This document shows, piece after piece, positions 36,849 through 44,338 of a stretch of DNA of 64,000 nt (the first letter of the stretch is position 1; the number at the start of each line of letters is the position of its first letter). A program made the translations under genes and the position numbers. Origin of the DNA: Variovorax sp. Root473 (lineage in GTDB: Bacteria; Pseudomonadota; Gammaproteobacteria; Burkholderiales; Burkholderiaceae_C). Below the pieces are notes generated by a model. The model saw nothing but the letters and a program-made list of their open reading frames with translations, had not been told where the DNA came from and did no database searches. The stretch lies in NCBI RefSeq assembly GCF_001426505.1, contig NZ_LMEV01000019.1:245961-309960 (forward strand), read 5' to 3'.

Positions 36849-38345
36849 ATGCACAAATTCGACGAGATGTATGAGCAGCTCCCCTACGCGGGCGCTGCAA
36901 TCCGACAGCATTACAAGCGCTACGACCAATGGCTTGCGAAGCAACCCGGTGAGGTGATGCGAGCGCGGCGTGAAGAGGCGGAAATGATTTTCCGCCGGGT
37001 CGGCATCACCTTCGCGGTGTACGGCGCCAAGGACGAGGACGGCTCCGGCACCGAGCGGCTGATCCCGTTCGACCTGCTGCCCCGGATCATTCCTTCCCAC
37101 GAGTGGGAGAGCATGGAAAAGGGGCTGGTGCAGCGCGTGACGGCACTCAACCGCTTCCTGCATGACGTGTACCACGACCAGGACATCATCAAGGCCGGCA
37201 TCATCCCGGCCGAGCAAATCCTGAACAACGCCCAGTTCCGCCCCGAGATGATGGGCGTGAACGTGCCGCACAACGTCTACTCGAACATCTCGGGCATCGA
37301 CATCGTGCGTGCCCCCGATGCGCAGGGCAACGGCGAGTACTACGTGCTCGAAGACAACCTGCGCGTGCCCAGCGGCGTGAGCTACATGCTCGAAAACCGC
37401 AAGATGATGATGCGGCTCTTCCCCGAGCTCTTCAACCAGAACCGCATCGCGCCGGTCGCCCACTACCCCGACCTGCTGCTCGAAACCCTGCGCGCCAGCG
37501 CGCCGCCGGCCACGGCCGAGCCCACGGTGGTGGTGCTCACGCCCGGCATGTACAACAGCGCCTACTTCGAGCACGCCTTCCTGGCCCAGCAGATGGGCGT
37601 GGAGTTGGTCGAGGGACAAGACCTGTTCGTGAAGGACGACTTCGTCTACATGCGCACCACGCGCGGCCCGGTGCGGGTCGACGTGATCTACCGCCGCGTC
37701 GACGACGACTTCCTCGACCCCGAGGTGTTCCGCCCGACCTCCACCCTCGGCTGCGCGGGCCTCATGCGCGCCTACCGCCAGGGCAACGTCGTGATCTGCA
37801 ATGCCGTGGGCACCGGCGTGGCCGACGACAAGTCGATCTACCCCTACGTGCCGAAGATGATCGAGTTCTACCTCGGCGAGAAGCCGATCCTGAAGAACGT
37901 GCCGACCTACATGTGCCGGAACAAAGACGAGCTGCAGTACACGCTCGACAACATGAAGGACCTGGTCGTCAAGGAGGTGCACGGCGCCGGCGGCTACGGC
38001 ATGCTCATCGGCCCGGCCGCCACGCAGGCCGAGATCGAAGACTTCAAGAAGGCCGTCATCGCCAAGCCCGACGGCTACATCGCCCAGCCCACGCTGAGCC
38101 TGTCGACCTCGCCGACCTTCGTCGACGCCGGCATCGCGCCGCGCCACATCGACCTGCGTCCCTTCGTGCTCTCGGGCAGCGAGGTGCAGATGGTGCCCGG
38201 CGGCCTCACGCGCGTGGCGCTCAAGGAAGGGTCGCTGGTGGTCAACTCGTCGCAGGGCGGCGGCACCAAGGACACCTGGATTCTCGAAGCGGACCGCACC
38301 GCCAAGCCGAAGGCGGCAGCGCCCTCGCAAAGCCAATCGCAGTAG
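36849..38345 (+). CDS. Circularly permuted ATP-grasp protein (DUF404/DUF407)
   Basis: The 498-residue protein is a stand-alone circularly permuted ATP-grasp ligase. Landmarks are RVTALNRFLHDVYHDQDIIKAG, NVPHNVYSNISGIDIVRA, YYVLEDNLRVPSGVSYMLEN, VVLTPGMYNSAYFEHAFLAQ, VKEVHGAGGYGMLIG and FVDAGIAPRHIDLRPF (each a conserved block in this family). It is predicted to form amide bonds using ATP, the substrate being unknown. An AAGGAG site lies upstream of ATG 36849, with long spacing. It is followed 11 bases later by the alpha-E gene, and the C-terminus ends in a Ser/Gln repeat (PSQSQSQ) like that in its fused paralogue. Confidence 0.92.
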   Translation: MHKFDEMYEQLPYAGAAIRQHYKRYDQWLAKQPGEVMRARREEAEMIFRRVGITFAVYGAKDEDGSGTERLIPFDLLPRIIPSHEWESMEKGLVQRVTALNRFLHDVYHDQDIIKAGIIPAEQILNNAQFRPEMMGVNVPHNVYSNISGIDIVRAPDAQGNGEYYVLEDNLRVPSGVSYMLENRKMMMRLFPELFNQNRIAPVAHYPDLLLETLRASAPPATAEPTVVVLTPGMYNSAYFEHAFLAQQMGVELVEGQDLFVKDDFVYMRTTRGPVRVDVIYRRVDDDFLDPEVFRPTSTLGCAGLMRAYRQGNVVICNAVGTGVADDKSIYPYVPKMIEFYLGEKPILKNVPTYMCRNKDELQYTLDNMKDLVVKEVHGAGGYGMLIGPAATQAEIEDFKKAVIAKPDGYIAQPTLSLSTSPTFVDAGIAPRHIDLRPFVLSGSEVQMVPGGLTRVALKEGSLVVNSSQGGGTKDTWILEADRTAKPKAAAPSQSQSQ

Positions 38346-38356
38346 GAGAAAAAACG

Positions 38357-39313
38357 ATGCTGTCCCGCACCGCAGACCACCTCTACTGGATGTCGCGCTA
38401 CACCGAGCGCGCCGAAAACACGGCGCGCATGCTCGACGTCAACTACCAGACCTCGCTGCTGCCTCAGTCGGCCGAGGTCGCCAAGTACGGCTGGCAGGGC
38501 GTGCTTTCGATCAGCGAGCTGCTGCCGCTGTACAACGACAAGTACGACCACATCGCACCCAACGAGGTCATGGAGTTCATGGTCAAGGACGAGAGCAACC
38601 CGTCGTCGATCGTCTCCTGCCTGAAGGCCGCCCGCGAGAACGCCCGTGCCGTGCGCGGCGCGCTCACCACCGAGGCCTGGGAAACGCAGAACACCACCTG
38701 GCTCGAAGTGAACCGCATGCTGCGCGCCGGCGATTTCGAGCGCGACCCGGGGCAGTTCTTCGAGTGGGTCAAGTTCCGATCGCACCTGTCGCGCGGCGTC
38801 ACGCTGGGCACCATGCTCCAGGATGAGGCGTTCTACTTCTCGCGCCTGGGCACCTTTTTGGAGCGTGCCGACAACACGGCGCGCCTGGTCGACGTGAAGT
38901 TCCACGCGCTCAACAGCGAGTTCTTCGGTGCCGCCACCGAGGAAGACCAGGAGTACGACTTCTATCACTGGAGCGCCATCCTGCGCAGCGTCTCGGCCTT
39001 CGAGGTCTACCGCAAGGTGTACCGCGACGTGATCAAGCCCGAGCGCGTGGCCGAGCTGCTCATTCTTCGCGCCGACATGCCGCGCTCGCTGCACGCGAGC
39101 CTGGCCGAGGTGGTCAGCAACCTTGCGAAGGTGCAGAACGAGCAGAGCGCCGAAACCCAACGCCGCGCCGGCAAGCTGCTGGCCGACCTGCAGTACGCGC
39201 GGGTCGATGAAATCCTGGCGACCGGCCTGCACGCCTACCTCACGCAGTTCCTCGACCGCGTGAACGAGCTGGGCGGGCGCATCAGCCAGGACTTCCTGGT
39301 GCCGGCGCACTGA
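38357..39313 (+). CDS. Alpha-E domain protein
   Basis: The 318-residue all-helical alpha-E (DUF403) protein begins LSRTADHLYWMSRYTERAEN, the family hallmark. It has further conserved blocks (GVLSISELLPLY, FLERADNTARLVDVKFHAL, NRMLRAGDFERDPGQFFEW). Alpha-E proteins are the obligate companions of circularly permuted ATP-grasp ligases, and their charged Glu-rich helical core is thought to hold the substrate. Start ATG 38357 has GGAG upstream. The ATP-grasp gene lies directly before it, forming a two-gene unit; no transglutaminase follows here, unlike many genomes where one does. Confidence 0.92.
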   Translation: MLSRTADHLYWMSRYTERAENTARMLDVNYQTSLLPQSAEVAKYGWQGVLSISELLPLYNDKYDHIAPNEVMEFMVKDESNPSSIVSCLKAARENARAVRGALTTEAWETQNTTWLEVNRMLRAGDFERDPGQFFEWVKFRSHLSRGVTLGTMLQDEAFYFSRLGTFLERADNTARLVDVKFHALNSEFFGAATEEDQEYDFYHWSAILRSVSAFEVYRKVYRDVIKPERVAELLILRADMPRSLHASLAEVVSNLAKVQNEQSAETQRRAGKLLADLQYARVDEILATGLHAYLTQFLDRVNELGGRISQDFLVPAH

Positions 39314-39517
39314 GCGAGGCGACGCACCGCGGACGGACCGAAGGCCACGCTCCGCATCCAGCCCGAAGTCGGCGCGGCGCTACTGTTCATCCACGACACC
39401 TGGCATGAAGGCGCGGTGATCGGGTCCGGAGCCAAGTACGTGCTGCGCTCCGAGGTGATGTACGGCGACGCTGGTTCAACGCTGCATCGCAGGCCGCCGG
39501 CAGTTTCGGCGTCCTAG
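39314..39517 (+). pseudogene. C-terminal fragment of a 2-oxoglutarate/Fe(II) oxygenase
   Basis: In the same frame as the alpha-E gene and right after its TGA, 39341-39514 encodes GAALLFIHDTWHEGAVIGSG followed by KYVLRSEVMYGD. This is the C-terminal core of prolyl-4-hydroxylase-type 2OG-Fe(II) oxygenases: the distal metal-binding His and the Lys/Arg that binds the 2-oxoglutarate carboxylate. The N-terminal two thirds, with the HxD motif, is absent, and there is no start codon for it. The frame ends at TAG 39515-39517. It looks like the residue of a gene deleted after transfer or rearrangement. Confidence 0.65.
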
Positions 39518-41259
39518 CGCGAGAACGACTCCACCGCCACCGGAATCTCCGGCGCCCGCCATTCATAGCGGTCGTCCAGCACATTGCGCTCGGCCTTCTG
39601 CCCGCTCCAGCGGATGCCCAGCAGGTCCATCAGGCTCCACCCGGCCCAGTCCGCGCGGAAGGGCTGCTGCGTGGCGGCGCCGGTGGGCAACGGCTCGCGG
39701 TTGCGCCAGACGACGGCCGGGATGCGGTAGCCCGAGGCGGTGGCGGGGCTGTGGCCTGCGCGGTCGCTGCCGTGGCCGACTTCCTGGCCGTGGTCCGACA
39801 GGTACATCCACGCGCGGTAATCGTCCGGCTTGCCCGTGCTGCGGGTCTGCTGCAGCAGTTCCGACACCACGAAGTCGTGGTACAGCAAGGCGGCGTCGTA
39901 CTCCTGGCGGAAGTGGCGCACCCAGGCCGATCGGCCGTCTTTCACGAGGCCGTTCTCGACCGCATCGACGCTGTCGTCGAAGGGGTTGGCGTTCTCGGGA
40001 AAGCGCAGGCTGTAGTGCGGATGCGCGCCCATCAAATGGACCACGATGAGCTTGCGGTCGGTGCTCGTGTCCGCAAAGGCTTCCTGTACGCAGTCGAGGA
40101 TCTCGCCGTCGAGGGAGGCGCTGGCGCGGCCCGGCGTGCGGTTGACCATGTCGACCACGTCGGCATGGCGCGCGTGCTGCTGTTCGATGGCCAGGTCGTC
40201 GTGGTTGCTGATCCACCAGACCTTGTAGCCGGCGGCGCGCGCCAGGGCCAGCAGGTGCGGCGGCCTTTCGTTCTCGGGCTGGCCGAAATGGAACATGTTG
40301 CGCAGCGCAGGCAGGGTGCTCGCGTCCACCGACCACGCGTTGTGCAGCACGGCCATGCGGTCGCCTTCCTGCGCCTTGTGCGCCTGCAGGCGCGGCGTGG
40401 TCGGGCGGCCGTAGCCGTACAGGCCCATGTTGTCGCGGTTGATGCTGTCGGTGATGACGAGCACGACCGTGGACGGCCCTTCGCGCGAGAACACCGGCGC
40501 GACCTGCCGGGCCTGGGCCCGCTGTGCATCGCGGGTCTTTTCCTGGCCGGCCCAGGCGGTGCGTTGGTCGTGCAGCGACTGTGACCACTGGGTCCAGAAG
40601 ACGACCGGGTGCAGCCGGCGCCAGGGCTTGCTCACGTAGGCCACGCAGGCGGCCAGCAGGATCAGCAGCAGCGAGCGCACCCAGAACGGCCGACGCGCAC
40701 GCGGCGCCACCGCACCGTGCCGCGCGAACAGGCCCGCTACCCCGCCTGCCGCCACGAGCGCAGCGGACCAGACGACAGCGGAGCGCCAGTGCATGCGCAG
40801 ATACTCGGCGCTTTCGCGCGCGTTGGTGTTGGCCGCCGCGCCCAGCACCATGGCGCTGTCGGGTGCGGCCTGGTAGGTGTCGAGCAGGTAGGCGCGGACC
40901 ACGGCGTCGAGCCCGAAACCCATGACCCAGAGCCACACGAGTGCCGTGCGCCAGCGTCGCAGGCGCGCGCTGTGCAGCGGCCACAGCAGCCAGAGCACGG
41001 GCGGCGCGGCGAGCACGGCGAGCTGGGCGATGCGGCGGCCGTCGTGGCCCAGCGCGATGAGCGCCAGCAGCGTGGCGCCCACCACGCCGCTGGCCAGCAG
41101 GGCACTGCAGGAGTGACGCGGGGCGTCGATGTGGGAGGGTGTCAAGCGCGGGGAGGGGAAGTCGAAAGCGGGCGAATTCTGCGCCGCGCCTTGTCGCTGT
41201 ACCTTCAGTGTCCCGACCTTCGCGGGGTCTTTGGAGCCACACCTCAGGGATATCCCCAC
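39514..41259 (-). CDS. Phosphoethanolamine transferase-like sulfatase-fold membrane enzyme
   Basis: The 581-residue protein has about five N-terminal transmembrane helices (VVGATLLALIAL, LAVLAAPPVLWLLWPL and others) and a C-terminal periplasmic sulfatase/alkaline-phosphatase-fold domain. The nucleophile region reads VVLVITDSINRDNMGLYGYG, with TTPRL after it, and the metal-binding C-terminus has YLSDHGQEVGHG. This fits lipid A or LPS-core phosphoethanolamine transferases of the EptA/CptA type, which modify the outer membrane. GET/GES is the usual nucleophile context; here it is TDS. The start is uncertain: 41259 is the longest, and the first 45 residues are non-membrane and unusual. Confidence 0.8.
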   Translation of the reverse strand: MGISLRCGSKDPAKVGTLKVQRQGAAQNSPAFDFPSPRLTPSHIDAPRHSCSALLASGVVGATLLALIALGHDGRRIAQLAVLAAPPVLWLLWPLHSARLRRWRTALVWLWVMGFGLDAVVRAYLLDTYQAAPDSAMVLGAAANTNARESAEYLRMHWRSAVVWSAALVAAGGVAGLFARHGAVAPRARRPFWVRSLLLILLAACVAYVSKPWRRLHPVVFWTQWSQSLHDQRTAWAGQEKTRDAQRAQARQVAPVFSREGPSTVVLVITDSINRDNMGLYGYGRPTTPRLQAHKAQEGDRMAVLHNAWSVDASTLPALRNMFHFGQPENERPPHLLALARAAGYKVWWISNHDDLAIEQQHARHADVVDMVNRTPGRASASLDGEILDCVQEAFADTSTDRKLIVVHLMGAHPHYSLRFPENANPFDDSVDAVENGLVKDGRSAWVRHFRQEYDAALLYHDFVVSELLQQTRSTGKPDDYRAWMYLSDHGQEVGHGSDRAGHSPATASGYRIPAVVWRNREPLPTGAATQQPFRADWAGWSLMDLLGIRWSGQKAERNVLDDRYEWRAPEIPVAVESFSR

Positions 41260-41344
41260 GGAACTTATTCGCGCTCAGCGTCCCAGAGGGGCTTCGCCCG
41301 GTGTTTGCCGGACTCCGTGTCTTCTTGAAAGGAACCCTTGCCCC

Positions 41345-41809
41345 ATGGCCCGATTCAGCCGCCGACTGCCCGCGCTCCTGCTCGCATTCTTCTTCTCGTG
41401 GATGGTGCTGCCGTCCGCCTTCGCCGCGCAGCCGCAGATGGTCAGTGTCGCGGTCAAGACCCTGAACATGCGCACCGGCCCCAGCCAGCGCGCCGAAGCG
41501 CACTGGACGGTCACCCGGGGGTATCCGCTGCGCGTGATCGGCCGCAAGGGCGACTGGCTGCGGGTCACCGATTTCGAGAACGACAAGGCCTGGGTCTTCC
41601 GTTCGATGACGGGCAAGACACCGCACCACGTCGTGAAGGCCAAGACCGCGCAGTTGCGCCGCGCACCCGGCGCGCGCAGCCCGGTCGTGAAGCGGGCCGT
41701 GTACGGCGACGTGCTGCGCACGCTCGAGCGTCGCGGTGGCTGGGTGAAGGTGCGCCACGAAGGCGGCGCCACCGGCTGGGTGCCCAAGCGCCAGGTCTGG
41801 GGCTGGTAA
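41345..41809 (+). CDS. Secreted tandem SH3b-domain protein
   Basis: ATG 41345 with an AAAGGAA site before it starts a signal peptide (PALLLAFFFSWMVLPSAFA, residues 9-27). The 154-residue product has two bacterial SH3 domains: KTLNMRTGPSQRAEAHWTV with VIGRKGDWLRV, and TAQLRRAPGARSPVVKRAV with GGWVKVRHEGGATGWV. Such domains typically bind peptidoglycan or act as targeting modules in the periplasm. It is divergent from the phosphoethanolamine-transferase-like gene. No catalytic domain is attached, so the molecular role is unknown. Confidence 0.85.
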   Translation: MARFSRRLPALLLAFFFSWMVLPSAFAAQPQMVSVAVKTLNMRTGPSQRAEAHWTVTRGYPLRVIGRKGDWLRVTDFENDKAWVFRSMTGKTPHHVVKAKTAQLRRAPGARSPVVKRAVYGDVLRTLERRGGWVKVRHEGGATGWVPKRQVWGW

Positions 41810-41854
41810 GCCCGCGTCAGGCGGCTTGTTCGCGAGACACCGCGGAACCGGCTT

Positions 41855-41928
41855 GGCCGGGCCGCAGGTGTCGCCCCCGGTAGGGGGTAGGAGAAGCGAC
41901 ACGAAGTGCGCGAAGCCTGGGGGCGAGC
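41855..41928 (-). repeat. GC-rich Comamonadaceae-type intergenic repeat
   Basis: Read on the minus strand this element runs GCCCCCAGGCTTCGCG, then CGTGTCGCTTC, then a CCCCC/GGGGG inverted repeat. The same order of blocks occurs at 55743-55825 (GCCCCCCGGCTTGCC, CGTGTGCTTCGCC, CCCCC/GGGGG). It lies directly downstream of glpK. The inverted repeat could form an RNA hairpin. Confidence 0.6.
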
Positions 41929-41929
41929 T

Positions 41930-43426
41930 TCAATTTGCGGTCGCCTGGCGCACCGCGCGCTCCCAGCGCGCCATCGATTCCTCGGCCTGCGCGCGCCCCA
42001 TGGTGGGCATGAAGCGGCGTTCGATCTTCCACAGCTTCGAGAGCTGGCGCGCGTCGGTGTAGACGCCAGTCGACAACCCCGCAAGGTAGGCCGCGCCCAG
42101 CGCCGTGGTCTCGATGACTTCGGGCCGCACCACCGGAATGCCCAGCAGGTCGGCCTGGAACTGCATCAGCAGGTCGTTCACGCTCGCGCCGCCGTCCACG
42201 CGCAGCTCGGCCACGGGCTTGCCGCCTGCAGCCACGGCGTCGCGGCTCATGGCCTGCAGCAGCGCGGCGCTCTGGTACGCGATGCTTTCGAGCGCGGCGC
42301 GCGCGATGTGCGCGACCGTGGTGCCGCGCGTGAGGCCGGTGATCGTGCCGCGTGCATCGGCGTCCCAGTAGGGCGCGCCCAGGCCGGTGAAGGCCGGCAC
42401 CATCATCACGCCGCCCGCGTCGGGCACGCTCTCTGCGAGCGACTGCACCTCGGCGCTGCCCTTGATGGCCTTGAGCCCGTCGCGCAGCCATTGCACGACG
42501 GCGCCGCCGACGAACACGCTGCCTTCCATCGCGTACTGCGGCGTTGCATCGACCTGCGCGGCGCTGGTGACCAGCAGGCCGTTGTGCGAGGGCTGGAACG
42601 CGCCGCCCGTGTGCATCAGCAAAAAGCAGCCGGTGCCGTAGGTGTTCTTGGCCATGCCCGCCTCGAAGCAGGCCTGGCCGAAGAGGGCGCTTTGCTGGTC
42701 GCCGGCCACGCCGCCGATGGGCAGTGCGTGGCCGAGCAATGCAGCGTCGGTGTCGGCGAAGTGCGAGCTCGAGGGCTGCACCTTCGGCATGAGCGCGGCG
42801 GGAATGTCAAGTGCCTTCAGCAGGTCGGCGTCCCATTCGTTGGCGTGCACGTTGAACAGCATCGTGCGCGAGGCGTTGCTCACGTCGGTCACGTGCACCT
42901 TGCCGCCGGTGAGCTGCCACATGAGCCAGCTGTCGACCGTGCCGAAGGCCAGCTCGCCGCGTTCGGCCTGGGCGCGCGCGCCGGGGACGTGGTCCAGCAG
43001 CCAGCGCAGCTTGGTGCCCGAGAAGTAGGCATCGATTACCAGGCCGGTCTTGTCGCGGATGGTGTCCGTCATGCCTTCGTCGCGCAGCTGCGCGCACAGC
43101 GGTTCGGCGCGGCGGTCCTGCCAGACGATGGCGTGGTGCACGGGCTGGCCGGTGGCGCGGTTCCACAGCACGGTGGTCTCGCGCTGGTTGGTGATCCCGA
43201 TGGCGTGGATGTCGGTGGGCTGCAGCTTGGCCTTGGCCAGCACCTCGCGCGCGGTGGCGAGCTGGCTGCGCCAGATTTCCATCGGGTCGTGCTCGACCCA
43301 GCCGGGCTGCGGGTAGATCTGCGTGAGTTCCTTCTGCGCGATGGCGACGATGCGGCCTTCGCGGTCGAACACGATGCTGCGCGAGCTGGAGGTGCCCTGG
43401 TCGAGGGCGAGCAGGTAGGTGGTCAT
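41930..43426 (-). CDS. glpK: Glycerol kinase
   Basis: GlpK phosphorylates glycerol to sn-glycerol-3-phosphate with ATP, trapping it in the cytoplasm. The 498-residue FGGY-family kinase has the N-terminal ATPase block LLALDQGTSSSRSIVFDREG, the glycerol-contacting PGWVEHDPMEIW and TNQRETTVLWNRATGQPV, and the C-terminal LRVDGGASVNDLLMQFQADL. The length matches E. coli GlpK. It lies 19 bases downstream of glpR on the minus strand, divergent from glpD and the glycerol ABC importer. Confidence 0.97.
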   Translation of the reverse strand: MTTYLLALDQGTSSSRSIVFDREGRIVAIAQKELTQIYPQPGWVEHDPMEIWRSQLATAREVLAKAKLQPTDIHAIGITNQRETTVLWNRATGQPVHHAIVWQDRRAEPLCAQLRDEGMTDTIRDKTGLVIDAYFSGTKLRWLLDHVPGARAQAERGELAFGTVDSWLMWQLTGGKVHVTDVSNASRTMLFNVHANEWDADLLKALDIPAALMPKVQPSSSHFADTDAALLGHALPIGGVAGDQQSALFGQACFEAGMAKNTYGTGCFLLMHTGGAFQPSHNGLLVTSAAQVDATPQYAMEGSVFVGGAVVQWLRDGLKAIKGSAEVQSLAESVPDAGGVMMVPAFTGLGAPYWDADARGTITGLTRGTTVAHIARAALESIAYQSAALLQAMSRDAVAAGGKPVAELRVDGGASVNDLLMQFQADLLGIPVVRPEVIETTALGAAYLAGLSTGVYTDARQLSKLWKIERRFMPTMGRAQAEESMARWERAVRQATAN

Positions 43427-43445
43427 TCGGTCGGTGTCTTCGGAG

Positions 43446-44216
43446 TCAGTTGTCGCGTGCGATTTCCAACCGCACCTGCGCGGCGTGCAGCAGGTCGGGA
43501 AACGGCGGCGGCGGCGCGGCGTCGGTGAACAGGCGGTCGATCTGCGAGAGCGTGCCCAGCTCGATCATGGCCGGCCGGTTGAACTTGCTCGCGTCGGCCG
43601 CCAGCCACACCTCGCGCGCCTGGGCAATGATGGTCTGCGCGACCTTCACCTCGCGCAGGTCGAAGTCGCGCAGCGAGCCGTCGGCCTCGATGCTCGACAC
43701 GCCGATGAGCGCGATGTCGACCTTGAACTGGCGGATGAAGTCGATGGTGGCCTCGCCCACCACGGCGCGGTCGCGCGGGCGCACCGAGCCGCCGGCCACG
43801 ATCACCTCGCACGACGTGTTGCCGCTCAGGATGGTCGCCACGTTCAGGTTGTTGGTGATCACGCGCAGGCCCGTGTGGCGCATCAGCGCCTTGGCGATGG
43901 CCTCGGTGGTGGTGCCGATGTTCAGGATCAGCGAACAGTCGTTGGGCACCAGTTCGGCCACGCGGCGCGCAATGCGCGCCTTGCCGTCGGCGTTGAGCGT
44001 TTCGCGCTGCTGGTAGCCGATGTTCTCGGTGGTCGAACTCGGCACGCGCACGCCGCCGTGGAAGCGCGTGAGCAGGCCGGCATCGGCCAGCCGCTGCACA
44101 TCGCGGCGCACGGTCTGCAGCGTCACGCCCAGCATGTCTGCGAGCTGTTCGACGGTGACGGAGCCGCGCGCGCGCACGGTGTCGAGGAGGTTGATCTGGC
44201 GCGGATTGGAATTCAC
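43446..44216 (-). CDS. glpR: DeoR-family glycerol regulon repressor
   Basis: This 256-residue regulator has an N-terminal DeoR helix-turn-helix (SVTVEQLADMLGVTLQTVRR, then LADAGLLTRFHGGV) and a C-terminal DeoR sugar-phosphate sensor domain (ILNIGTTTEAIAKALMRH, GVSSIEADGSLRDFD). Placed between glpK and glpD, it is most likely the glycerol-3-phosphate-responsive GlpR. It is the first gene of the minus-strand glpRK unit and shares a 122-base divergent promoter region with glpD, where AAAACGAA repeats are candidate operators. Confidence 0.92.
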   Translation of the reverse strand: MNSNPRQINLLDTVRARGSVTVEQLADMLGVTLQTVRRDVQRLADAGLLTRFHGGVRVPSSTTENIGYQQRETLNADGKARIARRVAELVPNDCSLILNIGTTTEAIAKALMRHTGLRVITNNLNVATILSGNTSCEVIVAGGSVRPRDRAVVGEATIDFIRQFKVDIALIGVSSIEADGSLRDFDLREVKVAQTIIAQAREVWLAADASKFNRPAMIELGTLSQIDRLFTDAAPPPPFPDLLHAAQVRLEIARDN

Positions 44217-44272
44217 AGAGACGTCGTGGAAAGCGGAAAGACTGAGCGTGAGGGTACAGGCCGCGTCACTTT

Positions 44273-44297
44273 AAAACGAAAGAAAACGAATCTTCGT
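44273..44297. promoter_or_regulatory. Candidate GlpR operator repeats
   Basis: Two direct AAAACGAA copies (44273-44280 and 44283-44290) are spaced one helical turn apart. The second merges into an inverted repeat ACGAA-TC-TTCGT (44286-44297). The cluster lies between glpR and glpD, 42 bases before the glpD ATG, in an AT-rich patch unlike the rest of the window. DeoR-type GlpR proteins bind TTCG-rich repeats of this kind. Confidence 0.6.
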
Positions 44298-44338
44298 AAG
44301 GGAAAACTCGGAGGAAAATCGCGCCAAAAGGAATACAA

